64,000 nucleotides of DNA from Dactylorhiza incarnata (lineage: Eukaryota; Streptophyta; Magnoliopsida; Asparagales; Orchidaceae). Of this stretch, positions 1 to 8,875 are shown piece after piece; positions within the stretch are counted from its first letter, which is position 1; every line of letters starts with the position of its first letter. Both the position numbers and the translations under genes were made by a program. The notes under the pieces were generated by a model. That model saw only the letters and a program-made list of their open reading frames with translations, did no database searches and was not told the origin of the DNA. Where the stretch lies: contig JAWHQI010000005.1 in assembly GCA_033032865.1 (NCBI GenBank), positions 12,982,001 to 13,046,000 on the forward strand. The letters run 5' to 3'.

Positions 1-287
1 GCGATGACCTTACTGTCGGAGCTCTCGCAGGCCTTCTCGCGGGCCATGTCCGCGATATCTCTTCCGGGGGATCGCCTTGCGAGAACCTTGCTGAAGGAAT
101 TCTCGCGGGTCCTCTCGCGAATACTGCCCGTGGCGTCTCTTTTAGAGGGTCGCCTCGCGAGGACCTCGCTGCCTATTTTGGTGGTCGGCCGAGGTCTCAT
201 CGGCTGGGGGCCGATCTTGGCGAGGTCTGGATCTCGCCACTCCCGTCTCGCTCGATTTCCTTACCTGGCGAATATCGGGGTTGTACA
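1..287. mobile_element. Right-hand end of an unidentified element inside the E1 5' LTR
   Basis: This GC-rich stretch, full of TCGCGA/CTCGCG-like words, has no counterpart in the other copy of the same LTR (E1 3' LTR, ending at 11822). Homology starts abruptly at 288 (GAGATCGATACTTGG) and runs to the LTR end. The last bases before the junction are TTGTACA, a plausible LTR end. The simplest reading is that another LTR element, mostly outside the window, was inserted here. No coding sequence is recognisable. Confidence 0.5.
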
Positions 288-405
288 GAGATCGATACTT
301 GGGGATTCACTCCCACATTTTATATTACTTGAACGATCGGTACACTGCCGTTTTGTGCCGCAGTCTTGCTATCGCCTATAGCAGTGTACTAAGATTTGCG
401 CATCA
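288..405 (+). repeat. E1 5' LTR, terminal remnant
   Basis: About 118 bases match the last part of the E1 3' LTR (11705-11822) with a handful of substitutions. The remnant ends in CATCA, six bases before the primer-binding site, as in E2 and H. Confidence 0.8.
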
Positions 406-411
406 AGTTTT

Positions 412-430
412 TGGCGCCATTGTCGGGGAA
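412..430 (+). promoter_or_regulatory. E1 primer-binding site (tRNA-Asp)
   Basis: TGGCGCCATTGTCGGGGAA differs at two positions from the complement of the plant tRNA-Asp 3' end (TGGCGCCGTTGCCGGGGA). It lies six bases (AGTTTT) downstream of the LTR end. Confidence 0.85.
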
Positions 431-658
431 CATAGACGTGTGAGTTGTTGTAGAGGGAGACAAGAGATAGTAGTTCTTCCTGTGTGTATAGTCGCCTAAT
501 TATTTTTGTTTGCTTTTTAATTATATATTGTTTGTTATTATTTCTTTCTCTCCTATTTTAAAAGTTTTAGGCAAGTTTAATCAGAGGAGTTTTATTAGTT
601 TGTGTAAATTTCCTTGCGAAGAATTTCAGTTTCGTTTTATCTGTTTTAATTATTGAAA

Positions 659-1839
659 ATGTCTTCATGGGATATTTCTCCTAGCACTTACGACAAGATG
701 GTTTATTATATAGACCAAATGAAGGAGTTAAATGCTAGGCTGTGTAGGAACCTTGTTTGCTTGTTGTGTCGAGGAGAGGGTCGTGAATTGAAGGACTATC
801 CTAGTGTTTTCAATCCTGACCGCGACTCCTCCACTCATGACAACATTGTCCCTACCACTCATTCTGTACCTGTGGAGGCAATTGCCTACTCCCCCCTTGA
901 GCTTAATTCTCGCATCGGTTCCTCTCTCCCTGTTTATGGCTTCACTCCTAGTGATGATGATCACTCATCTGTTGGCCAACAAGGAGAGGATTTCAAACTT
1001 ATGGATGCACCTGAGTGGGATGAGGAAAGTATTCTCTCCATCGGGGAGGCATTAACAGATCTTGTTGCGGAGGAACCAAATCTTTTTGTTCCTCCAGTTT
1101 CTTTGCAAGATTTTTCTACACACATTCTTTATGATCCTATCGAAGTGAAGGAGTGGGGTGATGCTTCTGACTCGGAGGATGCTCCAAAGTGGGATGAGGA
1201 GTTGGTTTTCCCCGAAGGGGAGAATGAATACTTTGAACACGATGGTGCACCCCGGTGGGATGATGAGGATGCTCTTTCTGATGAGGAGGCTTGCACTTCT
1301 TCATGGGACGAGGAGGTCCATCTCACCAACGAGGCCCTTGAGTTCTTGGGTTCCCCTCGCTATGATACTTACGATGATGATAATGATCTATCCTTGGATC
1401 CTGCTGGGAGTGAGACCGGGACCACTCCCCCGATTTTTGATTATTTATGTCATTTTCCCCTGTATTTCTTGATCCCCCTTCCCTTTCCGAGCCTATGCAG
1501 GTTGAGCCTTCACAGGTTATGCAGGAGTTTGTGCAAATTGCACCATTCTGTGTCGCGCACATCTTCTTGTGTGAGGAGGTTAATTCCCCCTCCATAGAGG
1601 ATATGCCATGTACTGTATTCCCCTCCTGCTGCCTCCCTGAAGATGACACCTTGCTAGGCAAGAAAATTTATTTTGGTGAAAGTAGAGTGGAGGACTCTCC
1701 CTCCACCTCTTTCTTTCTCTCTCCTCTACCTATGTCTAGCAGGTATTATTATGTTGGTAGAGGAGTAGTGGTTCTATCACCGTATCGGTACCCGCTACTG
1801 ACACGGGAATTAGAATAGTTGCCTGTCCACTTCTCTTTC
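659..1839 (+). pseudogene. E1 zinc-knuckle accessory/gag-like gene, frameshifted
   Basis: The frame opens with ATG at 659 (MSSWDISPS) and is homologous to the intact E2 protein at 5981-7177, sharing SETG-TPP, CEEV, DDTLLGK and VLSPYRYPL. The E2 first zinc knuckle is absent. The second is decayed: in CLLCRGEGRELKDY the His and last Cys positions are Arg and Tyr. A frameshift lies between about 1440 and 1480; the upstream frame then runs on to about 1597 out of phase. A TAG at 1816-1818 stands where E2 has CAG, just before the conserved tail LPVHFSF (1819-1839). The middle is acidic and carries repeated W-D-E motifs (PEWDEES, PKWDEEL, PRWDDED) that E2 lacks. It was probably an RNA-binding structural protein, by analogy with gag knuckles. 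The copy is dead. Confidence 0.75.
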
Positions 1840-3601
1840 CATACTCCCATTAGTTAAGACCCTCGCCTTCCTGTATAAGTCATGCTGGGATGACAATAAC
1901 CCCATTAGTTATCATACTTTTCCTGCAATTTTTATTTTCATCTAGTTTAGTTTAGTTAGTTGTATTTCAGTTTGCTTTGTACATTTTCTTTTTGTTTTTG
2001 GCGGAGCTCACTCCTACAGGTTCATTTTCTGGATGGGATGCTGCAGCTTTTTCTTGGTTTACACGCCAATCTTCTGGTATGCTCATTTCTGAGCATGGGT
2101 AACTTTTCTTCCCCCTAGTCTTTTATATTAATTTTCATGTTTACATCATTTGTGTCTATTGCTTAGATTAAGTCTGGGGGAGAGGCGCTATGTGTTACCC
2201 ACTGCACGGACACATCTCAGTGCATGCTAGAAGTATTATATTTCAGTTATTTTATTTGTTCATCTTCATCGCACACCACTACACCCACTTGAGCGCGCAC
2301 TCACTTGTGTGTGTGTTTCCGTTCACACTTATCTTGGTTTGGAATGTGAAAGAGGATGTTAGCTTAAGAATTGCAAATTAGAGTGCGATGTTGACTCTTG
2401 TAGTGCTCTAGTCGCATCCGCATGCTCTAGTAGAAATTTGAGTAAAATTAGATTATTTCTATGCATTTAATTTACGATTAGTATTTTTGCATAGTTTTAA
2501 ATTTATTATACTCAATTGGTGAATGTGAATGAAATTGCGGTAGCACGGTGTTGTGTGTAGGCAAGGGCTAGTTGTGTGTTGCTCGAGTCGGAATGAAGGC
2601 TTACCTTTCTCGTGGGCTAAGAACTTGCCCCAAGCGACTCTTGAAGCATGGGTGAGAGCGACTCACAAAGTTTGTAGGCCATCTAGTTGGCTAGTTTGAG
2701 CTTTGATTTCCATGACCTACACGCTTACCTTTGCAAGCCAATTTGTGCCTACCCCTCCTTTTTTTCAGCTCTTCTTTCAATCACCAAAACCTGAAGCTTA
2801 TCCTATTATCGCAACCAAGTTGTGAGTTAACTGAAATTATATTTCTTATTTGGGTGTGATGTTTGGAATTATTGTGATGTGAAAAGAAAAGAAAAAAATA
2901 TGTATTATTTGCTGAACTCATTATTGTGAACCAACCGGGGGATAAAAGAAAAAGAAAAAAATGAAGTTAAAAGAAAAATCTGAAAAGAATTGGAATGAAA
3001 AGAAATCCCTTCGAACGTAATAGAAAATTCAGTTGGTGTTTGTTGGAGTAGCCTGTGTGCACACCCAGTTTTCAAGCTAAGTCTGGGGGTGTGTCACACT
3101 ATCATCGTTCTTGGTCTTGTTTTGGTACATCGATATCTTTTGACTCAATTGGGTTGCGTAGCCGTCTCGTTTATCATTGAATATCATACCGTAACCTAAG
3201 CCCAATTATAACCTGAAAGCCCTATTGATTTAACTTGTGAGTTTGCTAGCGTCGTGGAGAGAGTGTAGCCGGGCAAGCTTATGGCTCTCGTCGTTGATGG
3301 ATTTCAGCGGAGTTATCCCTGAATTCCGGTCTTTTGCAATACCCTCCTAAGTGGCTTGTTTACTTTCACATCGGGCACGACTGCACAAATTCTTCATGAT
3401 TCACCATATGAGTATAACTAGATCTCTACTTACGCCTTAATACTTTTGTAAATTAGTTAGCATAGCTAGAATCTCCTTTTATTGAATTTCAATTTGCATG
3501 AGTATGCTACTTCGCACCGTACTCCTATTTTGCAATTCTCTTAAATAACTACCATTTTCATACTCCGCCGGATTTGTTTGCTCGGGATGCGCAAACAGGT
3601 A
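1840..3601 (+). other. E1 internal 3' non-coding region with conserved blocks
   Basis: No open frame of note. Several blocks align with E2 7178-8861 although the rest has diverged. These are a GACAATAACCCC block near 1891, a hairpin block (2079-2096), two internal polypurine-tract copies (2169-2185 and 3078-3092), an A-rich tract near 2880-3000, and a second hairpin (about 3267-3286). Conserved non-coding blocks in a pol-less element suggest sequences needed in cis for packaging or reverse transcription. Confidence 0.65.
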
Positions 3602-3613
3602 ATTCTGGGGGTG
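3602..3613 (+). promoter_or_regulatory. E1 3' polypurine tract
   Basis: ATTCTGGGGGTG directly precedes the 3' LTR start TGATGAGTCCC. It primes plus-strand DNA in this element type. Confidence 0.8.
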
Positions 3614-4103
3614 TGATGAGTCCCATTTATATATACATTTATGGGCTCATCTGAGCCGTATTTCTAGTCTTTGCACTACACTTAGGCATGTTTTTATTCA
3701 TATTTGTTATTCCCTGCTAAGTGCACTTTTAGGCCCGTTGTGGTGTGCATTTGTGTGTCTTAGTGTTGGGGGTAAGCACATCGTGCTCCTCGCTATCTTT
3801 TTGCATTATTTCCTGTGCTGGAAGGGTATTCCCAGCTTTGTTGTGGCTAATGCAGGTGGACATTTCATCACTTTTATCCTGAGTTCATATCTGTGCATAT
3901 CGCACGGTCGTGCTTTATGTTGTCGCACGGTCGATTGTGGTCGTGCTCCCTTTGCTGAGGAGGAAATTGATGATCTGTCGTTGATCATGCGTCTCTACGC
4001 ACGGGCAGTGCCCGTGCGTGAAGGAACCGCACGATCAACCTGTTTAGCCTTGTTTTTAGCTTTTCTGAATTTACTCGTGCGTTTTGACGCACGGGCGGAT
4101 TTG
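3614..4103 (+). repeat. E1 3' LTR, left part
   Basis: Starts TGATGAGTCCC and is cut by E2 at 4104. It contains palindromes of the CGCACG type; the best is 3998-4018, arms CGCACGGGCA and TGCCCGTGCG around one base. The LTR resumes at 10542 after the duplicated ATTTG. Open frames seen here are by-products of the repeats. Confidence 0.85.
4099..4103. repeat. Target-site duplication of E2, left copy (ATTTG)
   Basis: ATTTG is directly adjacent to the TG start of the E2 5' LTR. It is identical to 10537-10541. Confidence 0.95.
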
Positions 4104-4386
4104 TGATGAGTCCTGATCATATACACTTTTATGGACTCATCTAGGCCTTTATTCAGTCTCTTCACCGCACTTTAGCCCTATTATTGTTTATATTTGACAT
4201 TCCATGCTAGGTGCACCTCTAGGCCCATTTTGGTGTGATTTCATGCTTATCTTCATTAGTAGTTTTCATGTACTGTTAGGTGCCACTTTCAGTGGCTAGA
4301 TTCGTGGTTGTGCTGGATTAGGAGTCGTGCAGGTGTTCCCGGTGCAATTCTACACAGGAACACTGCGCACGATCACCGGTTCTATT

Positions 4387-4708
4387 GCGCACGACCACTG
4401 GTCGTGCGCCACTGATCGTGTGCACTTAACCCTTTTTTCATGAGTTCTATTTGGTGCAGTGCGCACGAGCATCTACGCTAGTGCGCACGACCACCGGTCG
4501 TGCGCCACTGTTCGTGCGCACTTATCATTAATTTTATGAGTTCTGTCTCGACCAGTGCACAAGACCACCAACGATAGTGCGCACGACCACCGGTCGTGCG
4601 CCACTGGTCGTGCGAACATTATATTTTATAAATTGCTTTTTTTGCAGGTTCTGTCCAGTCGGACGCACGATCGCAAAATTCTAGTGCGCACGACCACTGG
4701 TCGTGCGC
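4387..4708 (+). repeat. Array of four perfect 23-bp dyads upstream of the E2 TATA box
   Basis: At 4387-4409, 4483-4505, 4579-4601 and 4686-4708 the arm GCGCACGACC is followed by a 3-base centre (ACC or ACT) and the exact complement GGTCGTGCGC. Degenerate half-sites lie between them. The array ends about 32 bases before the TATA box, in the U3 enhancer position. Confidence 0.85.
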
Positions 4709-4740
4709 CAATGACCGTGCACACTGTTTATTCCAGCGCC

Positions 4741-4747
4741 TATAAAT
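4741..4747 (+). promoter_or_regulatory. E2 5' LTR TATA box
   Basis: TATAAAT in a CG-rich context, just after the dyad array. The same box is at 9513-9519 in the 3' LTR. Confidence 0.75.
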
Positions 4748-5768
4748 TGTCCTGCTCGCGATTTTAGGTCGGATCCCGCATTTTTCTGCCGTTCCTGCTC
4801 CAGTTCCGTCCGTCTTCGCCCCTCCATCGCCGCCCACCATCAGGAGGTGCTCCGGGCTTGTTCTTCACGCCAATCTTGAGCCGGAGCTTCCTCTCGGCCT
4901 CCTCCTTCATCCTAGAGTTTCAAAGGAAGACCTAGCCGCCATTACCGTTAAGCAAGGGGAAGTTTGCAACCTCTACCGGATCGTGAGACGAAGAAGATGG
5001 GTTCATTGGAGAGTCGTGACAGCTCTCTCTACCCCGGACGTAGTTGCGGACCGAGCTTGGATGCGGATTGACAACCCGGCGATTCCAACCGTGAATCTCC
5101 AACGAGCCTTCGGATTCGGTCGATTTCTTGCCTTGTTCTCCTCCTATTGATTGTTGTAATAGTTAGATCTTTTGTATTTTGATGAAGAACACTATAGACC
5201 TTGCTATTTAAAGTTATTTCATGTCTATGTGAAATACCCTTTTTGTTTATTTGTGTGCTTGAGGTGCGCCCCATTCCATCCTCCATCCCGCCGTCACGTT
5301 CGTGTGCCGCACTAGCAATTGCTAGTGGCTTGCTTGTCGAAGAGGTGCTTGCGACCCTCACTCCGCTAGCCTACTCGTCCATCCGCCTACCGAAGCGTGG
5401 CATCGCGGCCCGTATTCCATCCCGCCTAACGAAGCAGTGCTCAAGGCCTGCACAGTTCGATTCCGCTTGCCTACTCGTCCATCTGCCCTTTCGACACAGC
5501 GCGCTCAAGGCCTGCCTAGTCTCCATCCCGCCAAGCGAAGCATTGCATAGCGGCATTGCATAGGAGTAGTTGATAGCTTTTATTTTATTTTCCAAAAGCC
5601 AACCCAACTCCCCCGCATTCCATCCGATTTAAGGACTTCAATCTCAAGTCCTTCCTCGAAACCTAACTCCACCTTACTGTGTTCCTCAAGAGACCGACAC
5701 TCGGGGATTTTCCCCATTATTATTACTTGCGCGACCGGTGCACTTGCCGAATCATCGCATCAAGTTTT

Positions 5769-5787
5769 TGGCGCCGTTGTCGGGGAA
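5769..5787 (+). promoter_or_regulatory. E2 primer-binding site (tRNA-Asp)
   Basis: TGGCGCCGTTGTCGGGGAA matches the complement of the plant tRNA-Asp 3' end with one mismatch. The spacer to the LTR is AGTTTT, as in E1 and H. Confidence 0.88.
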
Positions 5788-5980
5788 CACAGTCGTGTGA
5801 GTTTTCTGGAGAGGGAGAATTTGAGAGGAAAGCCCTTCCATTTGTAAATTGCATCCTTTATTTTATCTCTGTTCTTTTTATTCCTTCTTCTTGTTTTATA
5901 TTAGGTTGCTTTAGTAATTTCTGTTTGGTATAGTATTTGCACAATAGCATTTTTATTTTGAATCGTATTATTTTTACACT

Positions 5981-7177
5981 ATGTGGGCACATCTCAATAT
6001 CCGTTGCCGTTGGTGTAGAGATACCTCCCACTCTAGTGATGAATGCCCTACGGAGAATAGTAGGCATAATTCTTATAGCCCAGCATATGGAGCACCGACT
6101 TCGTCTGGTACTCCATATGGTGCGCGTAAGTCTTATGGCTACTCTGCTGAGCCTTTACCGTCATACTTCTTTTCGGCTCCAGCTCCCGCTGTGCCAAAGA
6201 GGCCCGCAAGGCAGTGCCAGTTTTGTCGTAGCACTGATCATGTCTTGAAGGACTGTGCCGAGTATCTTCGCCAATTGGACGAGGATGACGAACCGGATAT
6301 CCGGATCGTCCCAACTCCTAACTCTGGCGGCACACCTTCAACATCCGGTTATGTGTCTTTGTCACCTTCACATCTTGAAGGGTATGGCATGGACATGGTC
6401 ACCGGATGTGCGGCTGATCTATGCACCGACACTGCTGAGCCTATTCTCCATGTGCATCCACCACTTCTAGTGGATTCGATTCTTCCCCCTGTTGTGCATA
6501 CTACTCTCGTCTCCGACGACATTGTTGATGATGTGTCGCAGGATGAGGTGGGTGATCTGAGTGTTGTGCCTATTCCTATGGAGGAGGACAACCTTCTAGG
6601 TGAAGAGGAGTTTTCCTCAACACCGGTGGAGGAAGTCCAAATCCTAAGCCTGGCCACCATTGATCCCGCCGAATCTTGTAGCATTGATGACAATGCTAAC
6701 ATTATTTTACTTCCCCAACCTGATGGGAGTGAGACCGGGATCACTCCCCCGATTGATGATGATTTATGTTCTTCGCCTTATTTATTTCTTGATCCCCTTC
6801 CTTCATCTGAGTCTGTGCATGTTGAATCTTCACAGGTACTTCAGGAGGACTTGGAGCTGTTTGCTCAAGTCAATGATGCGAGCATCCTCTCATGCGAGGA
6901 GGTTTATTATCCCTCCGTAGAGGAAGCTCCACTCATTGCCTTTTCCTCCTGCCACCTTGCTGTTGACGATACCTTGCTAGGCAAGGATGTGTTTTGTGAG
7001 ATGAGTGAGGACCAGGCCTCCTCCTTTTCTTACATTCTCTACCCTCCACCTGTGATGAGCAGGTATCTATATTTAGGTAGAGGGGTGACTGTTCTATCAC
7101 CGTATCGGTACCCGCTACCGACACGGATATTAGGCCAGTTACCTGTCCACTTCTCCTTCCATAGGCCCATTAGCTAG
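5981..7177 (+). CDS. Twin zinc-knuckle protein of E2 (398 aa, intact)
   Basis: This is the one long undamaged frame in the window. It begins at the ATG about 200 bases past the primer-binding site, where gag normally starts. Two retroviral-type knuckles (C-x2-C-x4-H-x4-C) lie at residues 9-22 (CRWCRDTSHSSDEC) and 79-92 (CQFCRSTDHVLKDC), separated by a Ser/Tyr/Pro/Ala-rich linker. The rest is acidic, probably largely disordered, with no capsid-like helical domain, protease motif or membrane segment. The C-terminus is SPYRYPLPTRILGQ then LPVHFSF-HRPIS. E1 has a broken homologue and H a distant one sharing the tail. Knuckles suggest binding of element RNA (family knowledge); the role of the acidic part is unknown. 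Expression would come from the LTR TATA box. It could be a gag remnant or a distinct accessory protein; I favour the latter because the tail is conserved. Confidence 0.8.
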   Translation: MWAHLNIRCRWCRDTSHSSDECPTENSRHNSYSPAYGAPTSSGTPYGARKSYGYSAEPLPSYFFSAPAPAVPKRPARQCQFCRSTDHVLKDCAEYLRQLDEDDEPDIRIVPTPNSGGTPSTSGYVSLSPSHLEGYGMDMVTGCAADLCTDTAEPILHVHPPLLVDSILPPVVHTTLVSDDIVDDVSQDEVGDLSVVPIPMEEDNLLGEEEFSSTPVEEVQILSLATIDPAESCSIDDNANIILLPQPDGSETGITPPIDDDLCSSPYLFLDPLPSSESVHVESSQVLQEDLELFAQVNDASILSCEEVYYPSVEEAPLIAFSSCHLAVDDTLLGKDVFCEMSEDQASSFSYILYPPPVMSRYLYLGRGVTVLSPYRYPLPTRILGQLPVHFSFHRPIS

Positions 7178-8861
7178 AACTCTTAAAGTTTAAATAAGTC
7201 TTGCTGGGATGACAATAACCCCAGTAGTTATCTTCTTTTCTGCATTTTTATTTCTTCTAATCATGTTTAGTTAGTAGTACTTTCTTTTCAGTTTTCTTTT
7301 GTCTTTGTTTTTGCGGAGCTGACCCCTGCAGGTACTTATTCAGGATGGCGGATGCTGCAGCTCATTTTAGCTTACACGCCAATCTTCTGGTATGCTCACT
7401 TGCTGAGCATTGGGTACTCTCTTCCCCTAGCCTTTGCTGATTTTCATGTCATATATTATGCGGATTGTTTAGTTTAAGTCTGGGGGAGAGTAGTTTTGTT
7501 TACCCGCTCACGTGCACTATTGCACTGCATGCTAGAAGATTTCATTTAAATTGTTGTTCATTTTCATTGCACACCACATCACCCACTTGAGCGCGTACTC
7601 ATCTGTTTGCTTGCTCTGTTGCGAATTTAATTCTTCTGCTTATTTGGGAAAGTCTAGGTGATGGCTTAGGACTATGTAGCAGAGTAAAATGTTGACTCTA
7701 GTAGTGCTCCTAGTCGAGTGCTCGGTTGCATAGAAATTTGTGTAGATTAGACTTCTCTTTATACTTATGGTTTTATATTTTTTTTTCTATTAGTGTAAAT
7801 GTTGTTTACTCTACTCAAATGGTGAATCCGGTGGAATCAAACGGTAGCATAGGGATGTGTGTAAATGATCGCTAGATTCGTATTGCTTGAGTCGGGATAA
7901 AGGAGAATCTTTCTCGGTGGCTAGAACTTGCCCCAAGCGATTCTTGAAGCTTGGGTATACGGTTAGTCAATTGCGTGAATGTGATATAGGCCATCATCTT
8001 GGCCCGGTTGAGCCTTTGTGCCATTCCTATCATCATTTCCTCGCTAGCCCAGTTGTGCCTACCCCATTCTTTTGGTTCAGCCCCACTATTGTTCACCAAA
8101 GCCTAAACTCCAATCCTAGTCGCACACCCAAAAAGCAAGCATTTTGTTTAAATTTCAAATTGGTGGTGTTGATTGTGGTAGTACATTGTGAAAATGTGGT
8201 TGTGCATCTTTGAAAATTTGCTGAAATTGTTAAAGAAAGAAAAAGAAAAAGAAGAATGAAAAGTTTAATTGAAAAAAATCTGTTTGAGATTTATATTTGG
8301 GAGTAGGCGGTGCACACACCCATGCGTCTAAGTCTAAGTCTGGGGGTGTGGTGCATCCGCGTGTTTTGTGGCCACTTGGATAATGTTATGCATTTGCTCA
8401 TTTGGGTTTAGTATTTGAACCATCGTCTTTATCATTGTATACCTCACCTAAACCCAAGCCCCATTTAAAACCTAAAGTCCTATTGATTCACGCATTTGAG
8501 TCAAACCAGTGCCGTGGAGAGAATGTGACCGGGCAAGCTTATGGTCACCGACACTGATGGATTTCAGTGGAGTTTTTTCCCGCATCCCGATCTTGAGCAA
8601 TGCTCGTCTCAGCGTTTAGTTTACTTTCTCTGTATGCATGACCGAATGATTCACCGTTGTTCACCATTTTGAGTAGTTGTAATATGCTTTTACTCTTTTA
8701 GAAATATATAAACTGTTTTTATAATCAGAAATCTTTTCTACTATTTTTCTTATGCACGTGAGCATGCGACTTCGCATGGTACTCTGTAGTGTAATCATTA
8801 AGCCATCTACTGTTCTTTCCTAGTTCGCTTAGAATTTGTTTGCTCGGGACGCGCAAACAGT
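7178..8861 (+). other. E2 internal 3' non-coding region
   Basis: Non-coding but patterned like E1. It has GACAATAACCCC at 7211, a hairpin block at 7392-7410, internal polypurine-tract copies at 7475-7490 and 8335-8349, an A/G-rich stretch near 8230-8280, and a covarying hairpin at 8525-8548. Short open frames here match nothing. Confidence 0.65.
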
Positions 8862-8875
8862 TAAGTCTGGGGGTG
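8862..8875 (+). promoter_or_regulatory. E2 3' polypurine tract
   Basis: TAAGTCTGGGGGTG directly abuts the 3' LTR start TGATGAGTCC. It is the third copy of this motif in the element. Confidence 0.85.

Larger units (their letters stand above)
4104..5762 (+). repeat. E2 5' LTR
   Basis: Begins TGATGAGTCCTG and ends CGCATCA. It holds four 23-bp dyads spaced about 96-107 bp, a TATAAAT box at 4741-4747 and a long leader with several short frames that match nothing. The 3' LTR (8876-10536) keeps exact register (offset 4772) through the dyads and TATA box. Confidence 0.93.

Noticed and set aside
4369..4722. tRNA or ribozyme-like folded RNA gene
   Set aside because: Palindromes are simple dyads without cloverleaf pairing or known ribozyme cores. 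They occupy the LTR U3 position.
5201..5563. 120-codon frame in E2 LTR (and its copy at 9973-10293)
   Set aside because: It sits in the LTR leader and differs in length between the two LTRs because of an indel. No motif is recognisable.
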